A DNA stretch of 64,000 nt, taken from positions 20,590,015-20,654,014 of the forward strand of contig OY855913.1 in assembly GCA_963693305.1 (NCBI GenBank), in the 5' to 3' direction. Positions 32,236 through 44,059 of the stretch are shown piece after piece (positions within the stretch are counted from its first letter, which is position 1; each line of letters opens with the position of its first letter). Under the pieces are notes generated by a model, which was given only the letters and a program-made list of their open reading frames with translations, searched no databases and was not told the origin of the DNA. Both the position numbers and the translations under genes were made by a program. Source of the stretch: Meandrina meandrites. Taxonomy: Eukaryota > Cnidaria > Anthozoa > Scleractinia > Meandrinidae.

Positions 32236-34652
32236 GTATCTTAGGCGTGTTAATATTACATAATTAACAATTAGATTATGAGCTCGATATTTCTATGAGG
32301 CGATAGTTATACTGTGCCAAGTACGTCGCGACATTTTCTTCTGCGCCGGGATTTCCCTGTTGTGTGACACCGCTCTATATGTCGCATTCACATGTAAACT
32401 ATATCATCAGTTGATTTATGAGCACTTTCGAGTATTGCTAGGATTGATAAGTTAACAGAAAGAACGCGTGAACGTTTAATTCATGGTGACTACACGCAAA
32501 ATTATTACATTCAAAATGAACTTACAATGATTTCCTCGCCAAAAGCCTAAAATGTCTACGAATAACAAACTATGGCACATTCAAAGAATCGATAAACCAA
32601 TTTTGATCCTTACTCAACCCACTGTTTGGACCAAATGCTCACAATTTGGAAGCGATATTGTCACTGTGTGAAATGAATTACCTTGAATTGCATGACAATG
32701 TTCACGCTTCTATGTTTTCGTACAATTCAAGCAATTTCCACTGTTTTCACGACGTTCAAGCGCTGATTAAAACTCTGCTTCCCTGGATGATATGCAATAC
32801 ACTTCATGTCATTTTTGGTATCATTTTTATTTCGAGCACACTTCAGCCATTTCTTGACTTCAAGCAAGAAATGTTTCCTGCGATCACGACAATATGCGAC
32901 GGCCGTTTTTTACCCGATACCACCGTGCGCGCTTGTTAAAATATTACCCGAGACGACCGCGCGCGCCTAGTTTCGTCAAATCGAGAACGCTTCGCCCACT
33001 ACAAACACATTTCTTACTTTTTCAACAAATATTTTTTGTCCTTGTAGGTATACACCCGGGGAGTCCTAGGGTGCCTCCTCGGAATTTGGCCTCTGGACCA
33101 AAACCCTGCGGGGGGAAATATAGCATTATTATCAGAGAAATAGGTCTAATTCTCTACAGGTTTTGAGTCCTTGGTTAATGCTAAGCGTGAGATTCTTGAT
33201 AAAAAACATTCCACGATCTCAAATTGTGACCAATTGTAATTGCAATCAATTATTTCATAGTTGTTATAAACCGCAATAAGAATCTGGTCTTAAAGCTAAC
33301 GCACGGCGTTTGATCGTCATTGAAACAATCAGCAAGCCCATCTAAGCCGATTAAGCAACGTGACGGTATTTAGGTTTAAAAATAGATGAGTAACCAGGAT
33401 AAGACATTCGGTAAAAAATAGAAAAAGCGATCGCTGGTTTAAAATTTTTGTTAAAAAATGAACTTTCGACTACCAGTCTGTAGTCTTTAACAAGTAATAA
33501 ATAAACGGTATTTAGGTTGTTCTGGCCTTGTGGCGTGCTCATGGAATCTGAAAGCTATTAGGAGCGAGAGAACAACTAGAACAATAGAGTTGTTAAATTA
33601 CGCTAGATTTCTGCAATGTAAGAACTTGCTCCTTGTTGGAACAGAAATGTGAAAGTTTGGTGGCATCATAACGTGTTAAATACTGAAAATTGTTCAGTTA
33701 AACTGCAATTGTATCTGCTATTAAAGGAGCTACGTCACGGACAACGAATCTTGAAAAAATTGGCAATTTTTTCCAAGTTTGTTGGTCGTAATCAGTCTTA
33801 ATCTTCATCAGTCGAAACCATCCTTGGTTATTTTCGTGTTTTTATTATTCCGTTGGTGTTTTTCTATGTTAGAAAACTATTATTTTGAGGTTTCCTTCAA
33901 TTTCAAAGTAATCAGAATCAAAGGGCCCTATGAGCCCACGACTGTCTTTTTAAGCGATGACGTCATCGCTTAATGTCTTCGTGCGAGTGGACGGGAGCTG
34001 TTGTCTGTTGCGATCGACCGAACCGAATAGGACTGGGAAAAGAAATCAAGTCAACTCAACAAGAAATCGTCACCTGGAACTCAAAGCAAAATACTTCTGG
34101 GCAGTTAGAAGGGACTAATTTAAAGTATAAACGAAAGAGACAATTTATATTTGATGCGTTCTATAACTTTTAGTAAACAGAAATCTTTCCATTCTTTTAA
34201 AACAAAAGGTGTAATCAATTTCAAGACAGCGTTTGACCTTGCATTGTATATCGGATGCTACGCCACGATAACGCAACTTTTGTTGAACAGTCACTCAACA
34301 CAGAAGTTGTCAGCTACTTTTATTTACCTTAATTTTTTGACAAATGTCCCGAAAATTATTTAAGACCCTCATCGCTTCTGCATGCACTGCGTGACGTTTA
34401 TTTTTTTTGCAAGGGTCATCAAATTTGCTGTTTTTTATATAGTTTATAGAATTTGAAATGAGTGCAGTACCCTTGATCCTCGGTAATGTGTGTGGGTAGT
34501 ATTTTCATTATTTGGAATCACACATTCCAAATTGAATTTCATCTTGTTTTATCATATTATATACTGTCAGGTGAACTAGTGTCAGTTTACGGATCTCAAG
34601 TGAAAACTAATCGCAAGCAATCCGTAGTAAGCAGCTTACAGTTCACCGTAGA
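32236..34652. other. Interior of composite insertion, no gene recognised
   Basis: Several short ORFs (32646-32939, 32894-33166 +) have no recognised motif. AT-rich with scattered CpG-rich patches near 32890-33120. Confidence 0.35.
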
Positions 34653-34994
34653 ATTCCGGTTATAAGCCCCCGCCCCGTTTATAAGCTCCTCTGGTCATAG
34701 GCCCATCTACGTGGAAACTAAAAAAAATAATACATCCGCTTATAATCCCTCCCCCCTCTCCGGATATAAGCCCCCCTCTGCTAGATGACAGTACTTGACA
34801 GGGCTAAATATTTTTTTTTATTATCACTTTTTAGCTTAAAAACGTATTTTGATCAACACTGCCGTGGCTCGTTTCGAAACGGTTTTTTATTCCGCTTATA
34901 AGCCCCTCCTCCCCCCCCCCCCCCCCCCCACCCAGATATAAGTCCGTCCGTTTCTCTTACGAAGTTGTATAAGCCCAGGGCTTAGAACCGGAAT
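34653..34994. mobile_element. Short TIR element with TATAAGCCC motifs
   Basis: The left end ATTCCGGTTATAAGCCC and the reverse complement of the right end, ATTCCGGTTCTAAGCCC, match. The internal motif TATAAGCCC/TATAAGTCC recurs about every 50-80 bp beside C-rich runs (34911-34929). No ORF. Confidence 0.75.
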
Positions 34995-35265
34995 GGGTAA
35001 ACTGAGGATCATTATATCGTACTTACATGATTTTGAAAGCTTCATTGTGTTACGCTATCGATTTTTGTGATAAATTAACCTGAGTTTTAGGCTTTTCCTA
35101 CGTGGAACAGAGGACGATAATACGAGCGAAAGAAGATAAGATCTACACAAACGCTTTTTTAGCAGATTTTCACCCCCGCACAGCGTGATAAGCGGACGAT
35201 AACATTTCAACCAATTCAATTCATTTCCGGTTGTCACTTATATTTCCATGTATCAAATCCGTGTA

Positions 35266-35338
35266 TAGCCTGCGTCGCAGACGTAATTTAACCCCGGTTA
35301 GTAACCAGGGGTTTAGTTTCGTCTGCGGCGCAGGCTAA
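35266..35338. repeat. 73-bp hairpin repeat
   Basis: TAGCCTGCGTCGCAGACG and CGTCTGCGGCGCAGGCTA are inverted around an internal hairpin (CCCCGGTTAGTAACCAGGGG). It looks like a miniature foldback element. Confidence 0.7.
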
Positions 35339-35344
35339 TCCTGA

Positions 35345-35705
35345 TCTGTTGTGATTTTGCTGTTCGTTTTACCATTTTTCGCTAAGGAAAAGCCATTTTT
35401 ACGGCTCTAAAGTCAAGGTTACGTCTAACTATGAATGACAACAGTTCAGCTAAAAATAAAACTGGCCATGCAACGAATATTTGTACGTCTTAATTCCTAA
35501 ACTAATCCGTCGACGGCTTTTTTTTTTCGCTCGGAGAGCCTGCTCGCAGGATAGCTCCGTTATGATTTTGCTGATTGGGAAACATATATTTCAGAGTGCG
35601 CTTCGTTTTACCATTTTTCTCGAAGTAAAACCCATTTTCACGGCCCTAAAATCTAAGTAACGTGTAAGTATGCACGACAACAGCTCAGCGAAAATTAAAA
35701 CCTAT
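35345..35705 (+). repeat. Direct duplication of about 115 bp
   Basis: GATTTTGCTG..CGTTTTACCATTTTTC ... ACGGCTCTAAA ... AGCTAAAAATAAAAC at 35350-35465 recurs, diverged, at 35570-35702. Confidence 0.6.
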
Positions 35706-35756
35706 GTTTAGAACCGAAGATGGTACATTTTAGACTTTAAAAGTCTTTAAATGGTT

Positions 35757-36482
35757 CCGGCGTGCCCAATCGATGAAATTCGACAATCGATAAAATCGAT
35801 TGCAATCTATAATAATCAATAGTAATTAATCGATTGATATCGGAAATCGATGAAAATCGAAGATCGAAAGAGTTGTGAGTATCGATTTTTATCGATTTTG
35901 ATCAATTTTTATCGATTATATCGACTGTCAATGATAATCGTTTAATAATGATTTCAGATACGTTTGCGCTACGCATTAAGTACCGACTCCTTCAAATAAC
36001 GAGATGCGGCCATTTTTTCGCAGTTAACTACTCGAAATGCCTTTCTTTGACTGCCGATTTTTTTTTCGAGGGAAAATGCTTCACCCATCCTTACTGTAAA
36101 AGGGCACTCGTGGTAGCCCTTCACAACAGCCTCTACTAGTAGTACGTTTATTTCGCGGGATTTCGATGACTCGCAAGACTGGAAGACTTCGGCAAGAGTG
36201 GCTTGAGTCCACGCGGACGGATACGTAGCGTATCCGCTTACACCAGGGGCTTACAAAATGTTGTAAGAATTCATAAATGGTTCATTTATTAAAACTAATA
36301 ATAATCGATAGTAATCAATAAAATCAATAGAAATCGATACAATTAAGAGGACTTGAGATTGTGAGTATCGATTTTCATCAATTGGTGAGACTAATCGATA
36401 TTAATCGATTGATTTTTATCGATTATTATCGATTATATTGATTGATTTCCGCTGATCGATTATCATCGATTGGGCACGCCGG
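35757..36482. mobile_element. ATCGATT-rich TIR element
   Basis: Inverted ends CCGGCGTGCCCAATCGATGA enclose 726 bp. Both arms (35757-35945 and 36300-36482) are built of imperfect ATCGATT/AATCGATA units, giving extensive self-complementarity. The central 300 bp is unique, and its ORF (35948-36139) shows no motif. No clear target duplication. Confidence 0.78.
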
Positions 36483-37475
36483 GCTTAAAAAAGATCTTTC
36501 GCAACCACAAACCTGCGGGACGCCAGAACAAGCGTATACTAAAGTCAAAACAGTTGGCCAGGTTCTGACATCATGATAAGAGGGAGATTGTTCGTCCATA
36601 GCTCCCTTGCAAAATGTTGAGTACTCGAAGGTAACTCTCTTGCTTCAAACAGTCAGCGAGGGCTGTATGGGTCTCTGTTCCTTGCACAATGGTGCATTAA
36701 ACGTACAGCTGTCCAACGTAACTCCCTTTTAAATATCCAGCAGGGGCTGTTTGGCTCAATGAGTTGAAGAGTTTAAAATTCAAGTTGGGTGTAAAATATT
36801 TTCGTTTTAAAACTGAAGAACTAAGCACTACAAGAACTCTTCTACGCCCTCCAACATTATAATCATAGAACCAACCATGCAACAAGAAAATGTTTCCTTT
36901 CATCAAAACATTTTCAAGGCACAAAAAACATGAAAAAAAAAAAGACTTGAGTCAGCACAAAAAACCCCTGATCGCTACCCAAATGCTCTTTGGTAACATG
37001 CTCTTTCGGCTTGTCACGCATTATGCACAAAGAAGTTGCCACTTCCGTTCTCCAGACGTTTGTCTTTATTTAAACAAATCATACGTCACACCTCACAACG
37101 TTGGAGTTCGGGGTCCAGATTAGAGAAAATAACTCTAGTAAAAACCGGAACACGAAATTCCACCCGTGATAGATTACTGGATTTATTGATATTTATCGGC
37201 GGCTAACGCTTCAATCTTAGCTTGAACGAAACTGGTTCCCGGTGGTTCGCAACAAAAGCGATCTTGACGGTTCGCAGTGATTCGCGGCAACTTAAATAAT
37301 AATCGGCGAAAAAATAACTACAACGGCAGCCACCAAAGCTGCTGCACAGCCCGAGTCACAGCTAGAATCTTGGCTTTTTGATCGCAGCTCCCAGTGGCTT
37401 TGCTGAGTTGTACAGCGTTCGTACGGCTAAGTATTATGTTTTAACAAAAACAAACGCGCAAAGTACAGTGATGTG
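36483..37475. other. Stretch without recognised gene
   Basis: Short ORFs at 36697-36924 (-) and 36890-37123 (+) have no motif. Confidence 0.35.
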
Positions 37476-37620
37476 CCTAAGTCTTAAACCGTAATGTTCA
37501 ACTGAGAGTCGCGTTAGGTCTGTCAACCATCTGTCAACGGCCTTTCGTTTACATCTGATCGACCGAAAGCAGGATCCACCGCTTCAACTCCCCACACATC
37601 CCTATTCACCCGTTTTGCAT
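37476..37620 (+). repeat. Dispersed repeat, copy 2 (pair with 561-715)
   Basis: Same order of blocks as 561-715, including CCGTAATGTTCAACTGAGAG and GGATCCACCGCTTCAACTCC. Confidence 0.7.
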
Positions 37621-37698
37621 AAAACATCGTGACATTGGCCCCCTCACCCCATAAAAAAATGAACGGTCCCTTAAAATAAAACAAATACATAACCTTGA

Positions 37699-37881
37699 TC
37701 AAAATAACAAGAATTTACCTACGTTAGAATAAGGAGTGCTGGTAGTGTCTATGATCGGGCGGAACTTGGGTATATCAGTGTAGCTCTTGTGGATCTTGGG
37801 TAGGCCATGAGCTCTTCCTATTTGCGCCGCCGTTGGTCTCATTTCTTTCTTCTGTTCTTCATTTATTTCTCCACGATTCAA
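37699..37881 (-). pseudogene. Penelope-like reverse transcriptase fragment
   Basis: The minus-strand 60-residue frame reads KKEMRPTAAQIGRAHGLPKI then HKSYTDIPKFRPIIDTTSTP and YSNVGKFL. The GLPKIHK...FRPI..T..P...V.KFL order is the conserved N-terminal part of Penelope-like element reverse transcriptases. Upstream and downstream domains (the YADD region and GIY-YIG endonuclease) are absent, so this is a fragment. It lies inside the right arm of the composite insertion. Confidence 0.7.
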
Positions 37882-38178
37882 ATAAATATTTCTATATAAT
37901 ACGTAATATTAACACGCCTAAAATATTTAAGTTGCTCTCCTGTAAAATTAACATTACATGACTATGACTCTGTAATAGACCCGAAATATTGTATAAATAT
38001 CAGCTTTCTTGTAATAAACCAAAACTTGGTTTTTACAATGATTTCATTTCTCGGCCTTGCCTTCTTTATCTTGTGTTCCAAATTGTCAGATTACCCTGGA
38101 AATTATCCGATTAACATTTCACGAACTAAATCAAGTCTTGGTGGTTAGCTAATAGTTCTATTGTCATGTTTTTAACAG

Positions 38179-38321
38179 CTGAATGTGGTGGAACCTTAAG
38201 TGCTTCCTCGGGAAGTATATCAAGTCCTTCTTATCCTGGAAATTATCCGCCGCGGTCAAACTGCACTTGGTCTTTTAACTTGGAAGCAAAACGCGTGCGT
38301 CTAGAATTTCTTGACTTTAAG
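38179..38321 (+). CDS. CUB domain exon, first half (unit C)
   Basis: A 143-bp exon between the TTTTTAACAG acceptor and TTTAAG|GTAAGA donor, with the same phases as the other first halves. It encodes [37 protein letters not shown] and [10 protein letters not shown]. All first-half CUB landmarks are intact. Its next exon with matching phase is 18.6 kb downstream at 56938, because this intron has collected L1 copies, a SINE and several DNA elements. Confidence 0.88.
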
Positions 38322-39551
38322 GTAAGACCAAGATAAAGTAACCAGATTATAAGAGAAGCAAACGAGTGAAAAGGAGTCTTGTAGCACAGTACGTACAGTT
38401 TTATCATAGGGCTTACACAAAGGCCCACACATTGTCCTCGGCAAGAAGTAAAATTTCTGTGCATTTTATTTCATATGAACTTACTTTTCTTTTCGTCTAA
38501 GTCAAGCATTCATCCTTAACACAATTTTTACGGCGCGAATGAATACTTTTTCCAAACAGCATTGGAACGAATTTTTATGTGAGAAAGTACAAAGAAATAT
38601 AAACACGGAAAAATAAAATATTCTAAATTGGTAGCTCTGAACCTCTTCCGCTTATTTTTCTTAGGAGTGAATGTCTGCAAGAATCAAACAAAATCGGAAA
38701 ATACCGGCAAACGTGTGAAGTTTGTAGTTCATAATGAGTTGTTTACCGCTATGTAATTCATTTGTCAAAAAAATGTTTAAGCAGAAAATGACGATCATAA
38801 ATTTCAGGGCCAGGCACGGGAAAGTTCGACTTGAAAATTAGCGGTTTTAAAGCAAACCGCTCGCCTAAACTATAAAGCCCGAAGACATCCTCTTGTTATC
38901 AGTTTATTCTTCATATTTTCCATATCTTAGTTTAATAATTTCTATAAAGTTTTGAAAAAATTATGACACCAAGAGAGATCTGAAAGACACCCCACTGTTT
39001 CTCTATGGAATGAAAGACTAATTTTATAAAATTATTTACCGCAATCCCTTTTTCACAAATAAAGTGAAAGTTTGGAAATAAAGCCAGGAAGAAATGGGCT
39101 CTTAATTTATGTCACGTTTTGTCTGGGAAAATTAAATCGTCCTCAAATCAAGCAAGTCAAGTAAGAGATTAAATGACAGATCGTGACAGAGGTCGCAATT
39201 GTGACCGCTGTCAGCCCTAACTCGATAAAAATAAACTGATCTCATTGCTGTTTAAAAACAACAGCATTTTCGTTCGTGAATCTACGCTTTTTGCTTGATA
39301 TCAACCTTCCACCGTACCCATGTATAAGCAAATTCATACTCCTGACCACAGTGATACAAATAAATGCATACATAGCTGAGACATTTAAATGCCCACGAGG
39401 GGATAATAACCGGCTACTGGAAGTTTTAGAATAACAAAGTCAGTGTCCTTTCCAAATTTCAAGAAAAACCTGGAGGAAGGAGCGCTCCCTTCTGTTATTG
39501 ACCTTGGTAGTGTAAAACAAGAAAATGGTTCATTCCACTGTAAAAAATTAT
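38322..39551. other. Start of the long unit C intron
   Basis: The first 150 bp resembles the intron following exon 28462-28604 (GTAAGACCAAGAT, AAAGGCCCAC). The remainder is AT-rich and unassigned. Confidence 0.5.
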
Positions 39552-39710
39552 GGGAGGCGCGGTGGCCTAATGGTTAGTGCGCTGGACTCCGGATCGAACG
39601 GTCCGGGTTTGAGCCCTGGCCGGGGCACTGCGTTGTGTTCTTGGGCAAACCGGGGTAAGCTCCGGCCTGATGGGCCCCTAGGCTCGTAAGCAGACTTTAC
39701 TTTTACTTAC
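39552..39710 (+). repeat. tRNA-derived SINE
   Basis: It begins GGGAGGCGCGGTGGCCTAAT. An RNA polymerase III A box TGGCCTAATGG (39562-39572) and a B-box-like GGTTTGAGCCC (39606-39616, one mismatch) are spaced as in tRNAs. Behind the head, GCGTTGTGTTCTTGGGCAA resembles the conserved central segment of some metazoan SINEs. The tail is short and degenerate. Confidence 0.75.
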
Positions 39711-42501
39711 TGTGTAAACTTCACTTTTTTTGGTATTTTAATTGTATCTCCGGCGACGTCAACTAAATTCTAGCATTTCACAACAGACAATGGCACTAAT
39801 TTAAACTGATTTGTTTTTCATTTCATCTTGAAAGTGGCCAAACCTGAATTCTTTTACTTGCAAATGTTAAAAAATACGAGTCAAAAATACAATGTTGAAA
39901 AAAAATGTAGGCCAGGGCTTATTTTACTACTGGCCTGTAGATTATGACCGTTGTCATAAGACTTTTGCCGCGATATTCAAATCGGTGGAACACTGAGATG
40001 CATTCGAGTTACGCTCTGCCTTTGGTTCTTTCCATGGTGTGAAAGCCGCAAAAGAGTGAAATACAGGTTAAAGGTCTAGTTAATTCTCTCATTTTTTGTT
40101 GAAAATAGATACAAACAACGTCAGTAAAAATTTTTTGCAAGCGGACTTAGTTATATGCTGTATCATTCCGTAGACCGGACCTTTTCAGGCAGTGCTTTAA
40201 TTTTCTTCACTTTGCACGTAACTTACCTGATCTAACTCTGGGATAAAATCCCTACTAGCAGAAGCCTCTTTTCTTTTGTGTTCGCTGAGCTCAGCGAATA
40301 CAAAAGAAATTGTGTCCAATGTCCGTGTTCTGAGAGCACCCAGTCTAGCAGTCTAAGTATGAGTTCACTTACTGTGGTTTAATTTTTCAGAAGAAAACGT
40401 GTAGCAGGAACAGTGATTCGAAATATCCTTTGAGCAATTAAGCAAGGTAAGACTCTTGCTCCTATCATAGGAGCAGTCAGATTCCGTTTTACTCTAAAAA
40501 ACACACACGGCAAAAACGCCATTGCAGTCATTGCACAGCGCGTTAGACAGGCGGCGAGTCCGTGCGAAAATCCACAAATCGGAGCGAAACTTGTTTTAAC
40601 TAGGACAAATTGTTCAATTTAAAGGAATTTAAACCAGCATAATTATAATTGTAAGTAGTATATATATTGAGAACTACAGACTTTTGACTGTGAATTATAT
40701 ATCTGTGTTCAGCAACTTAAAGGCATTTATTTATTAACTCACAACGGCATCCACAAAACACAAGATCCTTAGTGAATTAAACCTTTTGAATGGCAAATTC
40801 ATGCATAGCAATAACAACAATTTACTTTTATGGATTTTATAGGGCTAAAATATCAGAAAACCACAACTCCTCACCGTTGTCACGGTCTGTCACGTAATCT
40901 CTTTCTTGATTTTGGCGATTTTAGCGCTCTCTCAAAGAGGGCAATTGAATTTTCCCAGACAAAAAAGTTACATGAATGGAAAGCACATTTCGTGACTACT
41001 TCATTTTCAAAATCTCATTTTATTTGTGATAAATGTAGTACGGTAAATATATACATTTTTTTAAGTTACCCTGACATCTCCATAAAGAAACAGCGGGGTT
41101 TCTTTCAGATCTCTCTAGGTGTCATGAGTTTTTAAAACCTTCAAAGAAACTACAAAATAAAATTTGAAAGAGAAGTAGAATAAACAGATGACAAATGGAT
41201 GTTTTCGGGCTTTAAAGTTAAGGCAAGTGGTTGCTTGAAAACCACTAATTCTAAACTTTATTTTTTTCGTGTCTGGCTTTGAAATTTTTGATCGTCAGTT
41301 TCTGTCGAAACGAAAGTTTTTGACAAATGAATTACATAGCGATGAATAACTCAAAATGGATTTTTGACAGCCAAAGTTTGAGCGATTTTTAAATTCTAAA
41401 GTTTGCCACTCAATATTTGATTTTTGTGGACACCTGCTCTTAAGGTTATTTCACTGAAACAGAACCTGCACTGAGATTTTTGTCAAACTTTGCCTTTTCA
41501 AGACTGTTTATCTTGTAGTAACTTAAAATTTTAAATAAAAATGGGGGTGCTCACGCTCGTTTAGCAGCAACAGCACCTTGTTTATACCAATAAATCCTTA
41601 TAATAGTACTACGATTATAGTCATAATTGCTTGCGAAATTCACGTTTCCGACAATTGTTTCTTATTCGACACTGAGAATTGGTCCATATTCATTTTACAG
41701 AAAGAATCTTATTGTTTAATTCAAAACAACAAAAAACAATAATAGGTCACCGTACTCGTTTTCGAGAAAAAAGACGATTTACCTCTCTGACGAGGTCTAG
41801 CCCTAAAGAAGAAGTTACCTCGTGCTTATTGTTTCTGCGCATCCTTACTGCGCGCGTAATTCATGTCGCAGCGTCACGCCACGTCAGGTATTGAGCGCGC
41901 GCGCTGAGAAAAGTTTTGAAACAAATATAGGGCTGGTAGCCGTTGCCATAAATTCGCGCGTAGTTTATTCTTTTATTTGTTTTGATAGGCAGCTTTGTTT
42001 TGCGATTCTCGACAATTTGTAAAAAAAATGAACAAAAAGTCAATTGCCGGGGAAGTTAACAAATTTTGTTTTTTTTCCCACTCGACATCAAATGTTGCCA
42101 TCTTTCAGCTGCCAGGCGAGTGAAAATGTGATCACAAACGATTAGATTTTCTTAAGGAACATCACTTGTTGAATAAATTTGTTTAATAGATCCTTTTAAA
42201 AAATATTAGACAAGAAAATTGCATTCATGGATTTATTTGCGTTATTTTTGGACAGACATAATGTCGCAATTGTCAGAAGTGAAGGCCGATTTTTAAGATC
42301 TTCAGGTGATCGTTCAGACATCTTATCTCCGAAACGAGTTCGGTGACCCCCAATTTTTTTTTTTTTTAACACGAGCAACCCCCAAAACACAGAGTGGTGA
42401 AGGTTTTAGAAGAAAAGCCAATGCTAGAAGATTTCTGCGCAAAAGACCTTAAGCTTTGAACAACTCAACTCAACTCGACATTAGGATATTAAGTTGTTTT
42501 T
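39711..42501. other. Long intron stretch, no gene recognised
   Basis: It includes a near-perfect 38-bp palindrome at 40271-40308 (TTCTTTTGTGTTCGCTGAGC and its inverse, one mismatch). At 41740-41905 a segment is shared, inverted in part, with 31600-31747 (TTTACCTC/GAGGTAAA and GCGCATCCTTACTG). The ORF at 40830-41135 has no motif. Confidence 0.45.
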
Positions 42502-42648
42502 TTGTAATTTGGCGCTAAAATGTGTTCAAATAATGTCCAGACGTTTCGGGACTACTGTCCCTTCACTAGTGGTGATTCCACTGGTGAAGGGACAGTAGTC
42601 CCGAAACGTCTGGACATTATTTGAACATTTTAGCGCCAGATTACAGCA
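42502..42648. repeat. Palindrome with mirrored hammerhead-ribozyme-like cores
   Basis: Inverted arms run from GGCGCTAAAATG through TTCAAATAATGTCCAGACG to a short loop at about 42572-42577. On the + strand, CTGGTGA (42581-42587), a GGGAC-AGTA-GTCCC stem-loop, then GAAAC and GTC (42603-42610) follow the order of a hammerhead core (CTGATGA - stem II - GAAA - GTC) with one core mismatch. The − strand has the mirrored version with CTAGTGA. Such motifs are known from Penelope-like elements. Confidence 0.6.
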
Positions 42649-42720
42649 AAAACAATTTACACAGAAACTATCTAAAGGTGCTACAAAGTTTTAATGATAT
42701 TGTTATCTCATTAAAGAGTC

Positions 42721-43144
42721 TGACCCACCCACTTTGCATTGCGCGCCCTGTTGTTGTTTACGAGCCCGGAGGACCACAAAAACTATTGTAACATGATGAC
42801 GCTTGTTTCAAAAACAGCGATCGTTCGAATATAACAAACTGAAGAGAAGAGATAAGACTTGTTTCTAGCATTCACATCGCGATGGAAACAGATTTTACTT
42901 CGCGGTCGCTATCACTGGCTTTTTTGGGGACCCCAAAAATGGCGGATTGACAAAGGTGAGAAATCTGTTTGTATCGCGATGTGAATGCTAGAAACAAGTC
43001 TTATCGCTTCTTATAGCTTCTCTTCAGTTTGTTATCTTCGAACGATCGCTGTTTTTGAAAGAAGCGTTATCGTGAAACGATAGTTTTTGTGGGCCTCTGC
43101 GCTCGTAAACAACAACAGGCGCGCAATGCAAAGTGGGTGGGTCA
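42721..43144. mobile_element. Long hairpin MITE (424 bp)
   Basis: Ends TGACCCACCCACTTTGCATT and its inverse enclose arms of about 190 bp each. These share GCGATCGTTCGAA and CTAGCATTCACATCGCGAT with small indels, around a short centre (GGGGACCCCAAAAATGG). No ORF. The target duplication is unclear. Confidence 0.8.
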
Positions 43145-43577
43145 AATATAAAGGTTGCCATGTACTTAAGTTGGCACTCTCCGTCAAAACTTTATTTGCT
43201 TGAAACTCTGACAACTGAACGACTTTGCCGAGGCTTGAGCTAAAACGGATTTGGTTTGGTGCATGCGAAAGGATTTCAGCCGGTTCGCGTTAGGAACCAT
43301 TAAATATATATTTTGCCACTTCCGGGCCCGGCGCAACGTCTCGACAATTAAAATAGGCATTTTTCCAACCCCCTTAAAATATTTTATTGGTATCGTTTTC
43401 CAACGATTTTTGAAACAAATTGCTCATTGATTTCGAGTTTTCTAAGAAATTAGCAAGTTTTTACTTTATTAGTCTGGAAATGCGAAATCAAGAATATGAT
43501 GACCACTACTATAATCGACATTGAATGAAGGCCGAAAAATGCCCTAGATTTAGAAGCAACTAATCATATTTGGAACC
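43145..43577. other. Intron stretch, nothing recognised
   Basis: No motif-bearing ORF or repeat was identified. Confidence 0.35.
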
Positions 43578-43857
43578 TACAATGGAGGTCAAAAATACTT
43601 GGGACATTTCTAAAAAAAGCATTGAATAGTGCAAGAGATCCTTAGAGGATTTAGAAAAAGAGCCCATACGCTCCCAAGTCCCCCGTTCCCCACTCCCAAG
43701 CGCCCCCCTTCCCCCAAGCAATGTTGAAAAACATAAATGCCCTGAACTTGCTGTGTTGCATAGGCAAATCTCAACATTGCTTGGGGGGAGGGTGGTGCAA
43801 GCAGTCGTTGTGCCCACAATTGTGGCACATGTCCCAAGATTTATGTCCCACATTGTA
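43578..43857. mobile_element. TA-flanked MITE (280 bp)
   Basis: The left end TACAATGGAGGTC...CTTGGGACAT and the reverse complement of the right end, TACAATGTGGGAC...CTTGGGACAT, match. The centre has a second inverted pair, CCCCAAGCAATGTTGA / TCAACATTGCTTGGGG. Terminal TA dinucleotides suggest a Tc1/mariner-type target. The minus-strand ORFs here arise from the repeat. Confidence 0.72.
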
Positions 43858-44059
43858 ATTGATAACTCTTACCGCACACAGCCGAAATTCGGGCTTGATT
43901 AAAAACCAAAATCAGGCGGAGCATGCGCGGGCTGTTTTTAGTTGGACGTGATTTTTGAGCAGAGCAAGGTCCCATCACCATTTACTATAGAAATCCGTGG
44001 AATTTTATGTTTCATGTTCCTTCTGTCTTCTACACTCTGATCTTCGTCCAATGACGAGT

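Larger units (their letters stand above)
31410..38119. mobile_element. Composite 6.7-kb insertion with inverted ends (candidate)
   Basis: The intron is interrupted between identical 8-bp strings TAACATTT (31410-31417, 38112-38119). Inside them, about 160 bp at 31425-31582 is the inverse of 37924-38090 (starting ATCTGACAATTTGGAA on the left arm), and inversion continues at 32236-32262 against 37896-37923. The outermost 4-20 bp do not match, so the true ends are uncertain. The interior holds smaller elements and a Penelope-like fragment but no transposase. Confidence 0.5.

Noticed and set aside
38095..38111. CCCTGGAAATTATCCG resembling part of CUB exon C
   Set aside because: A 16-bp match without the surrounding exon; may be chance or an old fragment, but not an exon.
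43560..43853. Overlapping minus-strand ORFs of 97 and 75 codons
   Set aside because: They lie entirely in the TA-flanked MITE and reflect its inverted repeats.
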